Counted from the stretch's first letter, positions 30,430 through 42,757 are shown. The stretch: 64,000 nt of DNA from Anniella stebbinsi (GCA_029215795.1 JARDYH010000004.1:200990017-201054016); one strand, 5' to 3'. Program-made: numbers and translations. Notes: generated from the sequence alone by a model not told the origin.

Positions 30430-33400
30430 TGTTAGCTGCCCTTGTGGCCTTTTCTGTCTCCTAGCCCACCCCTGCTGTTTCCTGGGAGCGTTCATGGGGG
30501 TGACCAGGCAAAGGGAGCAGAGGGCGCTTGGACAGCTCCCCTTTTGCCCCAGAAGATCTCAGTGGAATGGCACCGTATTGCCACGGTTAAGTCCCGCTGG
30601 CTGCACCTGCAGCGTTGCCTGGAGGGAGAGGCGGTGGCGGCCGGCGATCATTTACAGCTGCCGCTAGCTCCGCCTCCAGAAACGAGGTATCCCAGTCGGC
30701 GCAGCCATGCAAACAGCTGCAGATCTCGCTGAAGGGCCATGGGAGGAACACTGCTGCTCCTGCCGCTGCCGCTTTTCTTATGTTCCGCATGCGGCAAGAA
30801 TTGCCGCTCCCCCCTTCCCCCCCCCCCGGGGGTTCTCGTGTATCGAAGGCTGACCGATGGCGCTTTCCGCAGCACTTGGATGCATCAACGGCATGGGGTG
30901 AAATCCTCTTCATTTGTGGATTGCAACATCAAGTCATTATTCTGTTATAAAAAATAATGGGTGGAGCTCCTCGAGTACTGGGCGTGAAAATAATTAATTA
31001 ACTATTTTATTAGTTTAAAAATAATAAAATGCACGCAAGTTTACACTTTTATGCACACACATAAATAACACCAAAGAAAGTGTGGATCATGCAGCCTTTC
31101 AAGGCGCAGGAATCTCACTACAGAAACTGTGGCAACTTTGCAAAAGGAGGACCTGATTTGCACCTGCTACCCTTGCGTAGACACATTCTCTCACTTAGTC
31201 AGTCACACACAGGAGTCAGGACTTGGTTCCAAGGTTTATTATACTATTGCGCTCAGTGATGGAACAGAGCTCCACTTCCCTCCCTTTGAAATACCAGAGT
31301 AAATAGCCCTCACCCACACTTATCAGAGATATGGGAAAAGAGCTTCCAGGTGAAAGGATCTGTCTTGTACTTAAGTATGAACTGGTAGATAGGAACCTAA
31401 ACAATGCATAGGTAGACATGCACCTGTGTGAATGCACAGGCTTGTTTTACAGCTCTAGCTTCCTGCCAGGCAGTGGTTGCACCAAACAAAAAATGGGGGG
31501 GGGGCGCACAGAAGGGGCAAAGTATATTTCTAGGTGGGTGAGATTTGTCCCATATGTTAAGATCTCTGAAAGAAAAATAATGGTTTATTTCACATTAAAA
31601 CTTCCATCCTAAGCATATTATTTCTGAAATAAATGGGGGAAAGGTTACTTTAGGCCTACACCATCAAAGGGGAAAATAATTAAAATTCTGAAAAATATGA
31701 ATTCATGGTTAGAATTTCTTTTCCTTTTTACTGTTAGGCACCCTGTATATAAATAATAAATTATTTCTTTCTCCTGCATGTCAAATGTTTCCTCTTTTCC
31801 CTCAGTGGATGGCCACTGGTCTGTTGGCATCTTGAAGAGTATGTCAGGAGCTGCAAAATGTGCAGCCTTTGTTGGCTTAAGAGCTGCATCTGAACTGTAG
31901 AAGAGCTACAGAACGATAATATATGAATCCACTTCTATGTGTGAAAAGTGCCTTTCCTTCAAGTAATGACAGGAGTCCAGCAATGGGGGAAGGGTTGAGT
32001 GGGGTGGCATGCTCCTTGTTTGGGGAGACATTTGCTCCCCCCTCTAGTGCTGCCACTGCTACCAGTACATCAAGACAGACATATTTCACCTGCCCCTTCA
32101 AATGATTATGAGTCCATCTCCATCTGTTGAAGATGAAGGGAAGACAAGATAATGGTCTTCAAATATCTGAAAGGCTGTTGTGCAAATGATGGAGCAGAAT
32201 TATTCTTTGTTGTTCCAGAAGGGAAGACTAGGACCAATGGTTTGAAATTGCAGGGAACCAGATTTCAGCTAAACTTAAGGAGAAACTGTCTAACAGTATG
32301 GGATACTAAACAGCAAAATATACTACCTCTGGAGGTGTTGGGTTCTTTGCTGGAAGTATTTAAACAGAGGCTGGACAGCCACCTGCCAGGGATGCTGTAC
32401 CTGCATCTGGCATTGCCAGCAACTGGGAAGTTGTTTTTCCAGAACTAGCTAGTGGGGCAAAGGTGAGACTTCAAGCAGATTAAAACAAAACTTGTGAGCA
32501 TAATGCACATTAGTGGTAATAGTGCTAATTGAAGTCCTTTAAAATACACAGATGATTTTGGTCTAGAGTCTCCTGCTGTAGTTTCTCACACAGAGCCTCA
32601 ATGATGATACACATGCTCAGTTTGCGTTTGCATCTATGCACATCACAGGGAATGGGAACCCTTCTGTGTACTTCCTTCCCTGACATTTTCAGGGAAAGAT
32701 CCTGCCCTCCTCTGCTATTCTTTCCCATCTTCTTAAATATCTTCATAAGGAAAAAGAAAATGATGGTGGGGCCATTGGTGCTCCCACTTTAGATTAGGAC
32801 ATGACCTTACTGTGGGTCATATTGAACCACCCACCAGCTGAGATCAGTAGTCTGCATCCAGGTAGGTAGTCAGCAAACATCATATAACCAAAGCCACATT
32901 TAATTATGTTAGCCACCTTAAATGTTATAAAAACAGGAAAGGGGAAATATAAGTGTTTTAGAATAAACTAATAACTACATTGCAAAACACATTAACAACT
33001 GGAGCCCTAAAAGTATATCAGCCCCCAGTTTTAAGACTTTTATATCTTTAACAGCTGAATGTCAGGCAGCAGTTTAATAAATGTAGGTTTCGCCTGCCAG
33101 TGGAAGCACCGGGGGGGGGGGGGAATACTAGTGGACAAAGTGCATTTCTGGGGGAGGTGTGCTTTGTATTACGCTAGTTTTCTGAAAGCAAAATAAGTAT
33201 ACCGCTTACCATATTTAACAACTATCTCTAAACGGTTCACATTCCTTCCATCCTTAACATATATTCTCTTAAGTCAGTCCTATTGATGTTGATGGAGCTA
33301 ACTTTCAAGTAGGGTTTCAGCATTAGTTTAACACCAGGTTTATGATTCAGTTGTCCTTTGTGAAAGTGTCCATCCTTCAAATGACCATAAGGTCCACCAA

Positions 33401-33700
33401 TGAGGGGGCACTCCTCCCCCACCCATTTGCTACATTTCTCTCTTACAGAACTATGAAGGATACAATGGTAGGCTCAGCGAAGTCCCATTCATTTCAATGA
33501 ATCTACTCGAAGTAGGACTAACATTGAATGCAACCCAGAAAAGGGGGGCGGGGGAGAGAAACGCCCGCCTTATTTCAGAAATACAACTCCGCCTAAATTC
33601 GATCTACTCTGTTCTTGGTTTGAAATACAGCGTCACCAACCAGGACTTTCCTCCTCGATCTCCTCTGGGCTTTCCCTTTCTCCCTCCATAGCCTCGTTTC
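30430..33700. other. Intergenic region upstream of NEUROG2 promoter
   Basis: No gene supported. A GC-rich patch at 30480-30900 gives long frames in several directions without domain content. A CR1 fragment lies at 32140-32450. Homopolymer runs (G at 33110-33122) occur. Confidence 0.45.
32140..32450 (+). repeat. CR1-type LINE fragment (3' coding/UTR boundary)
   Basis: The sequence runs tcttcaaatatctgaaaggc, gaaactgtctaacagt, gaggctggacagccacctgc and gggatgctgtacctgcatct. This is the familiar CR1 3' region. A 98-codon open frame starting at 32152 is a by-product and should not be taken as a gene. Confidence 0.7.
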
Positions 33701-33889
33701 GCCCCACCTGTCCCTTCCTGTCTCTTTCCAGGTGAGCAACGGAGAGCGCGTCCTGCTGGCCGCCCCTTCGGGGCCTGCGGAGTCAGGGAAGGCTGGGTGG
33801 ACCCTCGTCTTACTTCCTTCTCCCCCCCCCCCCGCTGCTGCTGCCACCACCGCCGCCCTCAGGCCTAATGAGCTGCTGAAAGGGAGCAA

Positions 33890-34270
33890 GTTCCAGCGCG
33901 CGTGGCTAGCAGGACTCTCCGATTGGCCAGCTGCGCCTCGCGACCCCCCATTCATTAATAAATTAGCGGCACGCTCCAGCCGATCGCAAGGCACCAATCA
34001 CACCCCAGAGCTGTCCGGCCTGCGCCACACACTTTCGAGGGATCAGATAAAGGAGAGGAGGGAGGCTGGGGGGGGGGGGAGGAGAGAAGCAACCCCCCTC
34101 CGCCCCCCCCCCCTAAAAAGAGAGAAAGAAAGAAAGAAAAGAAAGAGATGAGCGATGATAATGAAATGAAAAGAAAGACTAAACCTGGGGAGGGGAAGAG
34201 GCGAGGAGGCCCCGGGGGTAGATTTGATTGTTTCCCGGGGGGTATATAAGGGGTTTTAAGGAGAGTCGTG
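33890..34270 (+). promoter_or_regulatory. NEUROG2: NEUROG2 proximal promoter
   Basis: TATATA at 34243-34248 (ggtatataaggg) predicts a start site around 34270. Upstream are two CCAAT boxes, one inverted in GATTGG at 33921-33926 and one direct at 33994-33998, and an E-box CAGCTG at 33928-33933. TAATAAATTAG near 33957 is a homeodomain-type site. The arrangement fits a regulated, TATA-driven developmental promoter. The E-box would allow feedback by bHLH factors, which is inference. Confidence 0.65.
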
Positions 34271-34664
34271 TGCCAGACGCACAGCCACTGAAACACAAGC
34301 AGCTTCGCTTTAACTGGAGGGTCCGACGGGCGCGTGCCAGCAGCTCGCCCCGCCACGCTGTCTCCTGCGCACGCACGCAGACACAGGTCACCAGCACGGC
34401 TGCAATCCGTCCAGCCCTTCATCAAACTCTCCCGCCCACCCCCGTCGGCAAAGGGATCTGGACCCACACCAGCGCTCAGCAATTGTGGGACCCTCTCCAG
34501 CAGCAGGGAGGGAAAACGGCGCGGGGCCAAACCGAAGCTTGCTCGCACCAAGGGGCGGTGGGGAAAGAGGGAGAAGCAGCCAGCCGGACGCATCCCCTGG
34601 CAAAGGAAAAGGAAAGGAAAAAAAAGGCCAAGCCAAAACCCGACCGCCTCTAAAGGAGAGCCAA
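34270..34664 (+). other. NEUROG2: NEUROG2 untranslated exon 1 (5' UTR, start approximate)
   Basis: The exon begins about 25 bp after the TATA box and ends at a strong donor (CAA|GTAAGT, GT at 34665). The intron runs to the CCTATTTTCAG acceptor ending at 35536, 872 bp. Neurogenin genes typically have one non-coding exon followed by a single coding exon, as here. The exact transcription start is not visible. Confidence 0.65.
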
Positions 34665-35349
34665 GTAAGTCCCCGAGTCTCTCTCTCTTCCACATGCTTG
34701 GTTGGATGGAAGCTGGAGTGCTTTTCTTTTCTTTTCCCCTTCCCCTTTTCTTTTCGAGCTGCAGACGAAAGTCCCGCTAGTAGCTAAGCGCAACCGCAGT
34801 GGCTCCCTCTGTCTCCACTGGTCGGTAGCAGAACGTGTGTAGGAAAGGCAGGTTTGTCAGTGAACTCGAGACGGAAAGGCAGCAGCAGCAGCAGGAGGAC
34901 TCGTTTCCGTCTTTTACTTCAAAGAGGGGTGGCTGGGTAGAGAGATTGCTCTTTTGAGAGAATGTTGCTGGAACCTCGACACACTTAAAAGCGGAGAACA
35001 ATCCTGAGGCCGTTGAAGAGTTCTAAGAAGTCAGTGGAACTTGGCCAGAGGGTGCCAGCCGCATCCGTGAAAAGCCATGGGATTTGGGCCATCGACTTTA
35101 AAGAGATGGAACCCTAACTCCCAGTTCTGTGTACATACACAGAACTGTGTTTTAGGGGTGGGTGGGTGTTAACTGCTTCTAATGTGGTCTGAATTGCTCC
35201 TACGATGATGTATAAATCCATCCTACCGATCTGAACGGGCACATCCATAGGGAAGACCGGAGAACAAGGGGTTAATGGTGAGGCCAGGCGCCAACTTGTT
35301 CTCGTTTGTCAGGCTTCACGCACGTGGAGTCCGAACAGCGATACTGACA

Positions 35350-36560
35350 GCGTTGGTCTCCTCCGCTGGTTCCTACAGGAGCCGGAGGCGCAACGCGGCC
35401 CTTACTGTCATCCCCGCTTCTCGGGCACCGGGGGTGGGGTACCCGGCCTTTCCAAGAGCGCGGGATCCCCGGTTTCTTTTCCTCGAGGTGACTGACCGCT
35501 CCCCTCTTTTTCCTTTTGTCTCCCTCCTATTTTCAGGATGTTCGTGAAACCGGAGAGTCTGGAATTGAAGGAGGAGGAAGCGCTGCTGCTTGGCGCCGGC
35601 TCCTCGCCCGCTTCTTCTTCTTCCTCCTCCTCCTCCTCTCTCACGCAGTTCTCCTCCGGCTCCGAGGAGGAGGATGACGAGGACGAAGAGGCGTCCCAGC
35701 CTGTCTCCCCCTCGGGGCAAGCGGGCGATGCGGCCGCGGGAGAGGCCGCCGTCGAGCAAGCGCACCTGCGCCATCTCGGCTTGAGACGGTACGACTGCAA
35801 GAGGCGCTCGGGCCGGACGCGGAACGGCGCTCGGAGCACCAAGACGGCGGAGACAGTGCAGCGGCTAAAGAAGAGCCGCCGCCTGAAAGCCAACAACCGC
35901 GAGCGGAACCGGATGCACAACCTGAACGCGGCGCTGGACGCCCTGCGCGAGGTGCTGCCCACTTTTCCGGAGGACGCGAAGCTCACCAAGATCGAGACGC
36001 TGCGCTTCGCCCACAACTACATCTGGGCGCTGAGCGAGACGCTCCGCTTGGCCGACCACTGCGGCGGCGGCGGGGCAGGAGGAGGGGCCGCGGCGGTCTT
36101 CTCCGAAGCCGTGCTGGGAAGCGCAGACTGCAGCCCGTCTCGCGCCTCCTCCTGGAGCTACACCACCAGCCCAGCGCCCTCGGCCACCTCGTCGACTTAC
36201 AGCTGCACTTTGTCGCCCTCCAGCCCTGGCAGCTCCGCCTCGGAGCTGGACTATTGGCAGCCGGACAAGCCTCGCTTTGCGCTGTCCAGGGATTTGATCT
36301 GATGCTCGCGGGGTTCCCATCCCGTCCCTTCCCAAAACCAATCAACGCAAGCTGGTTGCGGTCTCACACTCCGGGCTGGAGGGCCGCTGAGCGGATGGGA
36401 GCGAGCGCATGCGCCCTCTCCCGGCGCAGGGCTCAGGCTGGCAGGAATCCGGGCGAGGTCGGCCAATGCGTGTGACTCGGCGGAAGCGCGCCAAGGGCGG
36501 TTTACGGACCTGGAGTGCCTGGGACTGGCACATGCGCCCTGCATCGCCTCCTCCGGCTTC
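35350..36560. other. CpG-rich island over NEUROG2 coding exon
   Basis: CG dinucleotides are frequent across the exon and just beyond, unlike the AT-rich surroundings. This produces the long antisense frames in the same interval, which are not genes. Confidence 0.7.
35538..36302 (+). CDS. NEUROG2: Neurogenin-2, proneural bHLH transcription factor
   Basis: The 254-residue protein starts [14 protein letters not shown] at the ATG one base after the splice acceptor and stops TGA at 36300-36302. Residues 25-34 are a polyserine run and 43-51 an acidic stretch. The bHLH domain is at about 112-171, with basic region [13 protein letters not shown] (E122 contacts the E-box) and helices ending in [15 protein letters not shown]. 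The C-terminal part is Ser/Pro-rich and ends [17 protein letters not shown]. The bHLH and flanking residues match NEUROG2, not NEUROG1 or NEUROG3, in start and tail. It heterodimerises with E proteins, binds CANNTG sites and drives neuronal commitment. Six Ser-Pro sites (S23, S57, S199, S211, S226, S229) fit the known multisite Cdk control. The exon is strongly CpG-rich. Confidence 0.97.
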   Translation: MFVKPESLELKEEEALLLGAGSSPASSSSSSSSSLTQFSSGSEEEDDEDEEASQPVSPSGQAGDAAAGEAAVEQAHLRHLGLRRYDCKRRSGRTRNGARSTKTAETVQRLKKSRRLKANNRERNRMHNLNAALDALREVLPTFPEDAKLTKIETLRFAHNYIWALSETLRLADHCGGGGAGGGAAAVFSEAVLGSADCSPSRASSWSYTTSPAPSATSSTYSCTLSPSSPGSSASELDYWQPDKPRFALSRDLI

Positions 36561-36767
36561 TCTTAGAGATACGAATGCCTTGGGTCGACTGCCCGCCCCC
36601 TCGCCCCCCAAAACAGTATCAATTCTACATTTGCCATGCGTGGCGGCATCTGCCTGCTTCCCATTGCCAGCCTGGAGGCTGTGGGAATTTCACCTGTCAA
36701 ACCAAACTTCTCCCTCTTTCTGATGTGCACTTTCCCACATTGGCCAGGCACGATGTCTTTTGTTTCG

Positions 36768-36842
<75 letters not shown>

Positions 36843-37410
36843 CTACCTTTTTCTTAACCCCCCTCTCTCCATTTTGCCATCTGTTCCCCTATGATTTATT
36901 AGGGGTGGTGGAAAAAAGAGAAAATGAAAAGTTTTGGGTTTTGTTTGCTTGTGTGTAAATCAGGTTAGAAGTCATTGTATAATTTGTAGGCTTTTGTCGT
37001 GATTGAATACAAGCGTGGAAATTTAGGCTGAACTCTTTATTATAAGGGAGGGATGCAGAGATGGGGGGGTGAGGTGAGGTGGGGGGGTCTGAGCCAGAAG
37101 GGGAGACTGACTCATGCATTATTTATTTTTTTGACCTGTTAGGGGACCGGGAACTCCTCCATTCTTTCACCAGATTAAAAAAAAATGTCAGCAGACTGTG
37201 AAAACCTAAGCAGACGTGGAGCATTAGCTGCAATCAGCCACACATGTTTGCTTCTATTTATTACAAAGGAAAAGATGGGGGGGCAGGGGAGAGATGTATT
37301 TTTTTGTATATTTCACAGAGTTTATTCTAGTATGTATTTACAGTTGCAGAGCAAAGGTGTTGTTCTTGAAATAAAGCAAATATATAAATAAAGTATATAA
37401 TTTTTCATAA
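36303..37410 (+). other. NEUROG2: NEUROG2 3' UTR
   Basis: Two AATAAA signals occur at 37370-37375 and 37387-37392, the first preceded by ttcttgaaataaagc. The UTR contains the (CT)n(CA)n tract and several AT-rich stretches (attatttattttttt near 37118), which may make the mRNA short-lived. The end is approximate. Confidence 0.65.
36771..36834. repeat. (CT)n(CA)n compound microsatellite in NEUROG2 3' UTR
   Basis: About 17 CT units are followed by about 15 CA units. Length is likely polymorphic. Confidence 0.9.
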
Positions 37411-37708
37411 CATGTCCTGATGGTTTCATTCCTTGCAATATCCATATAGGGTGAACAAATATTCTTTCTGAATTACTGCTATTTTGGCCGATATACGGTT
37501 TACACTAAACGTGGAAGTTATTCCCATTGACCAAGATAGGACTTCTTCGGGACTTGGATTGTGGGGAGGCTGCACTTGAATTTAGCTGCTTGACTGGTGT
37601 GCATCCCTTTAAAAAGTAAATGGCAAAACTTTCACTGATTTGTTTCCCAATAGTCCATCTTTCTTGTGATGGAAATAGTAGACCAAATCAAATTCCTACA
37701 GGAGGGAT

Positions 37709-37838
37709 GGGCAGCTTGTGACCTTCCAGATGTTTTGGCCTACAAACCTCATCAGTCCTAGCCAGCATAGCCAATAATGAGGGATGATGGGAGTTGTAGG
37801 CCAAAACATTGGGAGGGATACAAGTTGCCCACCTCTAG
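37709..37838. mobile_element. Short palindromic MITE (gatgggcagcttgtg family)
   Basis: Begins ggatgggcagcttgtgacct and ends acaagttgcccacctct, which are inverted copies. The interior agatgttttggcctacaa pairs with ttgtaggccaaaacatt. Relatives are at 24797-24925, 42629-42757 and 46645-46776. Confidence 0.75.
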
Positions 37839-39292
37839 CCTAAGTGAGTGGAAGTAAATGAACTAAGCAGACCTTCTGCTATTCAATATGATTTACAGCA
37901 CAAACCTAAGCCCATTTACTCAGAAATAAGTCCACTGAACGCATTAAAGTTTACACCCTAGAATAAGAGTTTTTAAGATTGCTTCCTTAAATTCGACGAT
38001 GACTGAGGTTTTACTTTGTTACCAATCAAGAAGTTACTCCTAATGAAGTCCATCAAGACTTGAAAGGGGCTCTAACACACAATCCAAAAGATGTGTAAGT
38101 GTTCTCCTGACACGCGTTGAGGATATGGCTCCCATGTGCTGAATTGGGGGAATTCTTAAACCAGCTTGGAACAGGAAGCGGAGAGGGACACCTTCACACA
38201 ACCATACTTAGCATAACAATTAATCCTGCTGTGGGGAAAAAAGTTGGAGAAAGTTATAGAGAAAAATGTCAGTAGGAATCGAGGGCGTGTGTACGTGTGT
38301 GCATATAGATGCAAGGCAGCAATTTCTATGATCTCAGTGTCTGCGTCAAGTTGCTGTTTCCAGCCACTACAAAAATCAAAATGGCTGAATCTGCCTCCTT
38401 TAACACCCCCCCCCCACACACACACACACTCCTCATTCTTTTCTATGCAGTTGTGTACTTGTACATGAAGGCATGAGAAAAAAAAAGTTCCTCAGGATGA
38501 ACCTGCCTCACTTTAGCTGCATTACATTTTTAGGAAATGGAAAGACACTGACGAGAGAAATCAGGCACACTTCTAAATGCATGGATATAGGAGAATGGGG
38601 ACAGCCATTCTGTTATTCCTACCATCAGGGCAGGTACACAGATGAGCAAAAGTGAGAATTTCCCCCTCATTCTTTCAATCCAAGTTTTACAGATACATAC
38701 AAAATCACATTTTAAATCGAGGTTCAGCCCCACCCCCAATCACATATATGGACATCTGTGGATGAATGACTCCACATAAAAAAACACCCTTATTTTCCAG
38801 TCACCTTTTACAGCACAACTCTCTGCAAGTCTACTCAGAAGTAAGTCCCATTGACTTTAGTGGGCCTTTCTCAAAGGTAAGTGAGCATAGAATTGCAGCC
38901 CTAGACTGCAATCCTATATACACACTAACCTAGAGGTATGCCCCCATCAAACTCAGTGGACCTTACTTCTGAATAGACATGGTTCAGTCAATCAATTTTC
39001 AGTCACTGATTCACTACCATCATGTATGTAACATGTTGGGTTAAAGCGTACTAAGGCTGTTATCTTAGGCACACCTGGGAGTAAGTCCCATTGGACCCAG
39101 TGGGACTTACTTTTGAGTAGACAGTTATGGGTATGTAAGGATGCTCATGTCACAATGCGATGGCTACATCCCAATCTAAGTGCCTTTACTTGAAAGTTCT
39201 ATTTGATTTCCGTGGAGCTCACTGACAGCAGAACCCTATTATGTTAAATGGAGCTTATTCCTAGATAGGAGTGCATATCATGACTCTCTTAG

Positions 39293-39416
39293 AGCGCAAT
39301 CCTATGCACGTTTAGACAGAATAAGAGTACTACAACTCCTAGCATTCCCCAGCTAGCACGCTGGAAGTAGTAGGGCTTCCCCCCCGTCTAAATGTGCATT
39401 GAATTGCGCCCTGAGA
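39293..39416. mobile_element. Short palindromic MITE (gcgcaatcctatgcacgtttagac family)
   Basis: Left gcgcaatcctatgcacgttt pairs with right taaatgtgcattgaattgcg. A diverged half occurs at 40790-40905. Confidence 0.6.
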
Positions 39417-39525
39417 GTCGCGAGTCCATCTTTCTGCTGCCCTTAAGCAGGAGAATGAAGCTGCACTCCTTGAACTAACTCGGTTGGTGTGTGATGTAAA
39501 GAAGTGGAGATTGCTACAATTGCAG

Positions 39526-39765
39526 GTAATTAACCCGGTTTTGAGAATGTATGGAAGAATGAAGGCTGGTGGCTCCGATGTCAGTGGGCTTGTGAATTTG
39601 CTCTGGGTTTCAGTCAGGACCAACCAGAACTCTAAAGGAGCTATCCAAGGTGCTGAAACAGGCAATGTGGCAGGTTTCAGTACCTTGGATAGCTCCTTTA
39701 GAGCTCCAGCTGAAACCCAGAGCGGATTCACAGTGCCACTGAGATCAGAGCTACCAGCCTTCACT
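39526..39765. repeat. First copy of local duplication containing a CAGTGG-type MITE
   Basis: Starts caggtaattaacccggtttt and continues into a fold-back element (39559-39765) with ggctggtggctccgatgtca on the left and its complement on the right. The flank caggtaatt-acc-ggttttgag is shared with 40279-40311, so more than the MITE is duplicated. Confidence 0.6.
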
Positions 39766-40278
39766 GGTGTGGAACCGGTCCATTGCGAGTGGAAAGGAAG
39801 TGCTGCGTTTCATGGATTCATTTCCAAGTATCACTCTGGCGCCAGTCAGGGAGCAGCATCAACAAGCAAGCTGGAGAAAGAAAGGGAAAGCAGTGTGTGT
39901 GTGTGGGGGGGGGGGGAGAACCCATCTTGTCGCCTCCCTTCACTCAGCTTGATCCCTTCTGAATGAGCTGAGTGGCAATCGGCAGTCGCGGATCATGGGA
40001 GCCTTGTCCCAGCACGCGAGTCCCGCTGAGGGCGTATCCGCCCCTCGCTCTTGGCAGCGGAGCAGGACTCGCTGGAGCAGCGTGTCCAGGCGTTCCACAC
40101 GCTGCTTCTCCCACATGCTGCTAGCCACACCTGAGACAAACTGGGCACCAGAAGGGCAGAATTCAAGCCATCTTGATTTGATGTCTCATTCTCAGCCACC
40201 CAGTGGAAGTTGGTGGCTCCTATGTCAGTGGGGCAGAGAATCCAGCCTCGGTTTCAGTCAGGAGAGTGAATCGATTTC

Positions 40279-40519
40279 AGGTAATTGACCTGGTTTTGAG
40301 AACATATGGAACAGTGGAGGCTGGTGGCTCCGATGCCAGTGGGCTTGTGAACCCACTCTGGGTTTCAGTCAGAACCAGTCAGAACTCTAACAGAAGGTGC
40401 TGAATCCAATGGGGGACGATGACCAGGGTCCAGCACCTTGGATAGCTTCTTTTGAGTTCTGAGTGAAATCCAAAGTAGCGTCATTGCCCCATAGACACAG
40501 GAGCCATCAGCTTCCACTG
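40279..40519. repeat. Second copy of local duplication containing a CAGTGG-type MITE
   Basis: Begins caggtaattgacctggtttt, then cagtggaggctggtggctcc at 40312, and ends gagccatcagcttccactgg. A third, partial copy of the left end lies at 40197-40262. The copies are diverged at many positions. Confidence 0.6.
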
Positions 40520-40907
40520 GCTGTTGTGAGGATTAAATGGAGAGGAGGACCACGAAAGCCACCTTGGGTTCCATGCAAGGGGGGGGGGGAGGTGGGATAT
40601 AAATGGAACAAACAAATAAATAAATAAATTAAAATCTTATTTTTTAAAAAAAGTTTATGCAGAGGGACAAAAGGGAGCCAGCTGACCCGAGCCAGAAATT
40701 TACCTTTAATGCGAAGTCCTGGTCCGGTGCACTAAAAGGACTTTTGAGCTTCATTCTGTCCATTTTTGCCCATATGTTAGTGCAGCTAGAAAGGAATGAT
40801 GTTGTGATAACTTCAGTTCACATTTCAGCCAATGTAGTCTGGGGAATGCTGAGATTTGTAGGACTTTTTTCTGTCTAAACATGTTACATAGGATTGTGCC
40901 CCTATAA

Positions 40908-41105
40908 GAATTTCCAGAGGGGTAGCTGTGTTAGTCTGTTGTAGCAAAACAACAAAAGGTCTTGCGGCCTCTTAATGACTCACAAATATATCCCGGCATA
41001 AGCTTTCATGGGCACTGATGCATCTGATAAAGTGGACAATGTCCAGAAAAGCTTATGCCAGAATAAATTTGTCAGTGTTTAAGGAGCCACAATATTCTTT
41101 GTTTA
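40908..41105. repeat. Palindromic dispersed repeat (taagctttcatgggc family)
   Basis: Left arm ctgtgttagtctgttgtagc, gcataagctttcatgggc; right arm gaaaagcttatgccagaata, gtgtttaaggagccac. The halves are inverted copies. Fragments recur at 44440-44500 and 49128-49192. Confidence 0.6.
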
Positions 41106-42344
41106 TTTATAAGAGTCATGCAGGACTTTAGCTAACAGCTGGGAGCAGGGGAGTCTTAAGGGTGGTCATAGAGCAGCCTAGGCTGCAAACCTATATAAGA
41201 CCCTGGGGTGTGTCCCATTGAACTGAATGGGACTTATTTCTTAGCAGACATGGATATGATTGTGCTGTTCATTTATTCCATCATTTAAATAAATTTTAAG
41301 TAAAGCAAAATAAGTGCCAACTGGTCATCACTTTTCCTTATGTCTCCATAAAATAATAATAAAAAAAGCCCTAAATGTTTACTTCAAAAATGGGGTTTGA
41401 AGAAAACTTACATTTTTGGGATAGGAACTTTGTATGTCCCTGAGAAGGCCTCCAACTCCCCCTGTGGATTCACCATGTGCTAAAGCAACCTCAGCCAGAA
41501 ATGTATGGAGATAAAGATGAATCACGGGCCAGGTCACACTCCAGTTCTGGTCCTGCTTAAGCAGAGAAATGAATGTTGATTTCTAGCCTTTAAGTTTACA
41601 GATGTTTTCACATTTACATTAATGAATGAATGAATGAATTCATTAAATTAACTAATGTATTTATATCCACCCTTCAGGAGAGGGAAAAGTCACTCTTTAC
41701 AAGATTAAAATATGATACATCGATTAAAAATACAACAATATTTAAGCAAATAACAAAAATAGAATATAAAAACAACACATAAGCAAATTTGGAAGAAGTG
41801 AAACTATTAAAAGGGTTGGTGAAAGGGAGATAACAATACAGGTGCTAGGAGAATATCCCTTGGGAGAGTATTCCACAGCCAGGGTGCCACCACTGGGAAG
41901 GCCATCTCAATTACTGCCATTTGCCTTTTCCCAGTTGGCAACATCTGTGTCCAAAGGTTACACCAGATGTTACAGCTGAGGTCATCTTCTTTATCCACTT
42001 CCCTGTCATTCACACACAAGTTTGCTCCCTGCTTGTCCAGGTAAATTTGGTGCTCTTTGAGTGTGTAGCCCACACATGCAAAGAGCAGAACAGGAATTCT
42101 TGGTAAGTCAGTACACATGATATCCTGTTCTATAAAAGGGCAGGCTGGGGGGGGGGTACTTGATCACAAGCATATTTCTTGGGCTTAGGATACCATTTTT
42201 CTGCTTGAAATATTCTGGCTGGAGAACTGCTATACTTTCCCCAAATAATCACATTTATTCCTGTTGCAATGGCTGTGTTGAATAGGCACTTATTGGGTAT
42301 TGTTAAAACAGGTGATGCAACTTCTCCAGAATATGAACATATGC

Positions 42345-42600
42345 CATTTTAAGAACATAAAAAGAGCCATGCTGGATCAGACCAAATGTCCATCTAGTCC
42401 AGCATTTTGTTCACACAGTGGCCGACCAGCTGCCCATGGAAAACCCACAAGCAGGACATGAGTGAAACAGCACTCCCACTTATGTTCCCCTATGCCTATG
42501 TATGGTTTACACATAGGCATACTGCCTGCGATACTGGAGGTAGCATATAGTTATCAGGACTAGTAGCCATTGATAGTCAATCCCCCTTCCTAGTCCATAA
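42345..42600 (-). repeat. CR1-type LINE 3' end, minus orientation
   Basis: Reads aagagccatgctggatcaga, gtccatctagtccagcattt, caggactagtagccattgat, the reverse complement of the 28960-29275 type. Confidence 0.65.
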
Positions 42601-42628
42601 CAGCAGGCTATCTATGTAAAACAGGGAT

Positions 42629-42757
42629 GGGCAACTTGTGGCCCTTCAGAAATTTTGGCTTACAACTTCCATCAGTGCTAGCCAGGATAGCGAATGTTGA
42701 GGGATGATGTGAATTGTAGCCCAAATACTTTGAGGGACATAAGTTGCCCACCCCTAT
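42629..42757. mobile_element. Short palindromic MITE (gatgggcaacttgtg family)
   Basis: Ends ggatgggcaacttgtggccc and cataagttgcccaccccta are inverted. Lies directly after a block shared with 24745. Confidence 0.75.

Noticed and set aside
32152..32448. 98-codon open frame
   Set aside because: It lies in a CR1 LINE 3' region and matches the nucleotide pattern of that repeat.
33955..34695. 246-codon minus-strand open frame over the NEUROG2 promoter and exon 1
   Set aside because: It is antisense to a clear promoter and exon, runs through poly-G and AG-rich tracts, and shows no domain. GC-rich DNA gives long frames by chance.
35408..36341. Several long minus-strand frames opposite NEUROG2
   Set aside because: They are frame shadows of the CpG-rich coding exon, with Ser/Arg/Ala-rich low-complexity products.
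39484..39966. 160-codon plus-strand frame
   Set aside because: It overlaps a fold-back MITE and a GT/G-rich run, with no domain or splice support.
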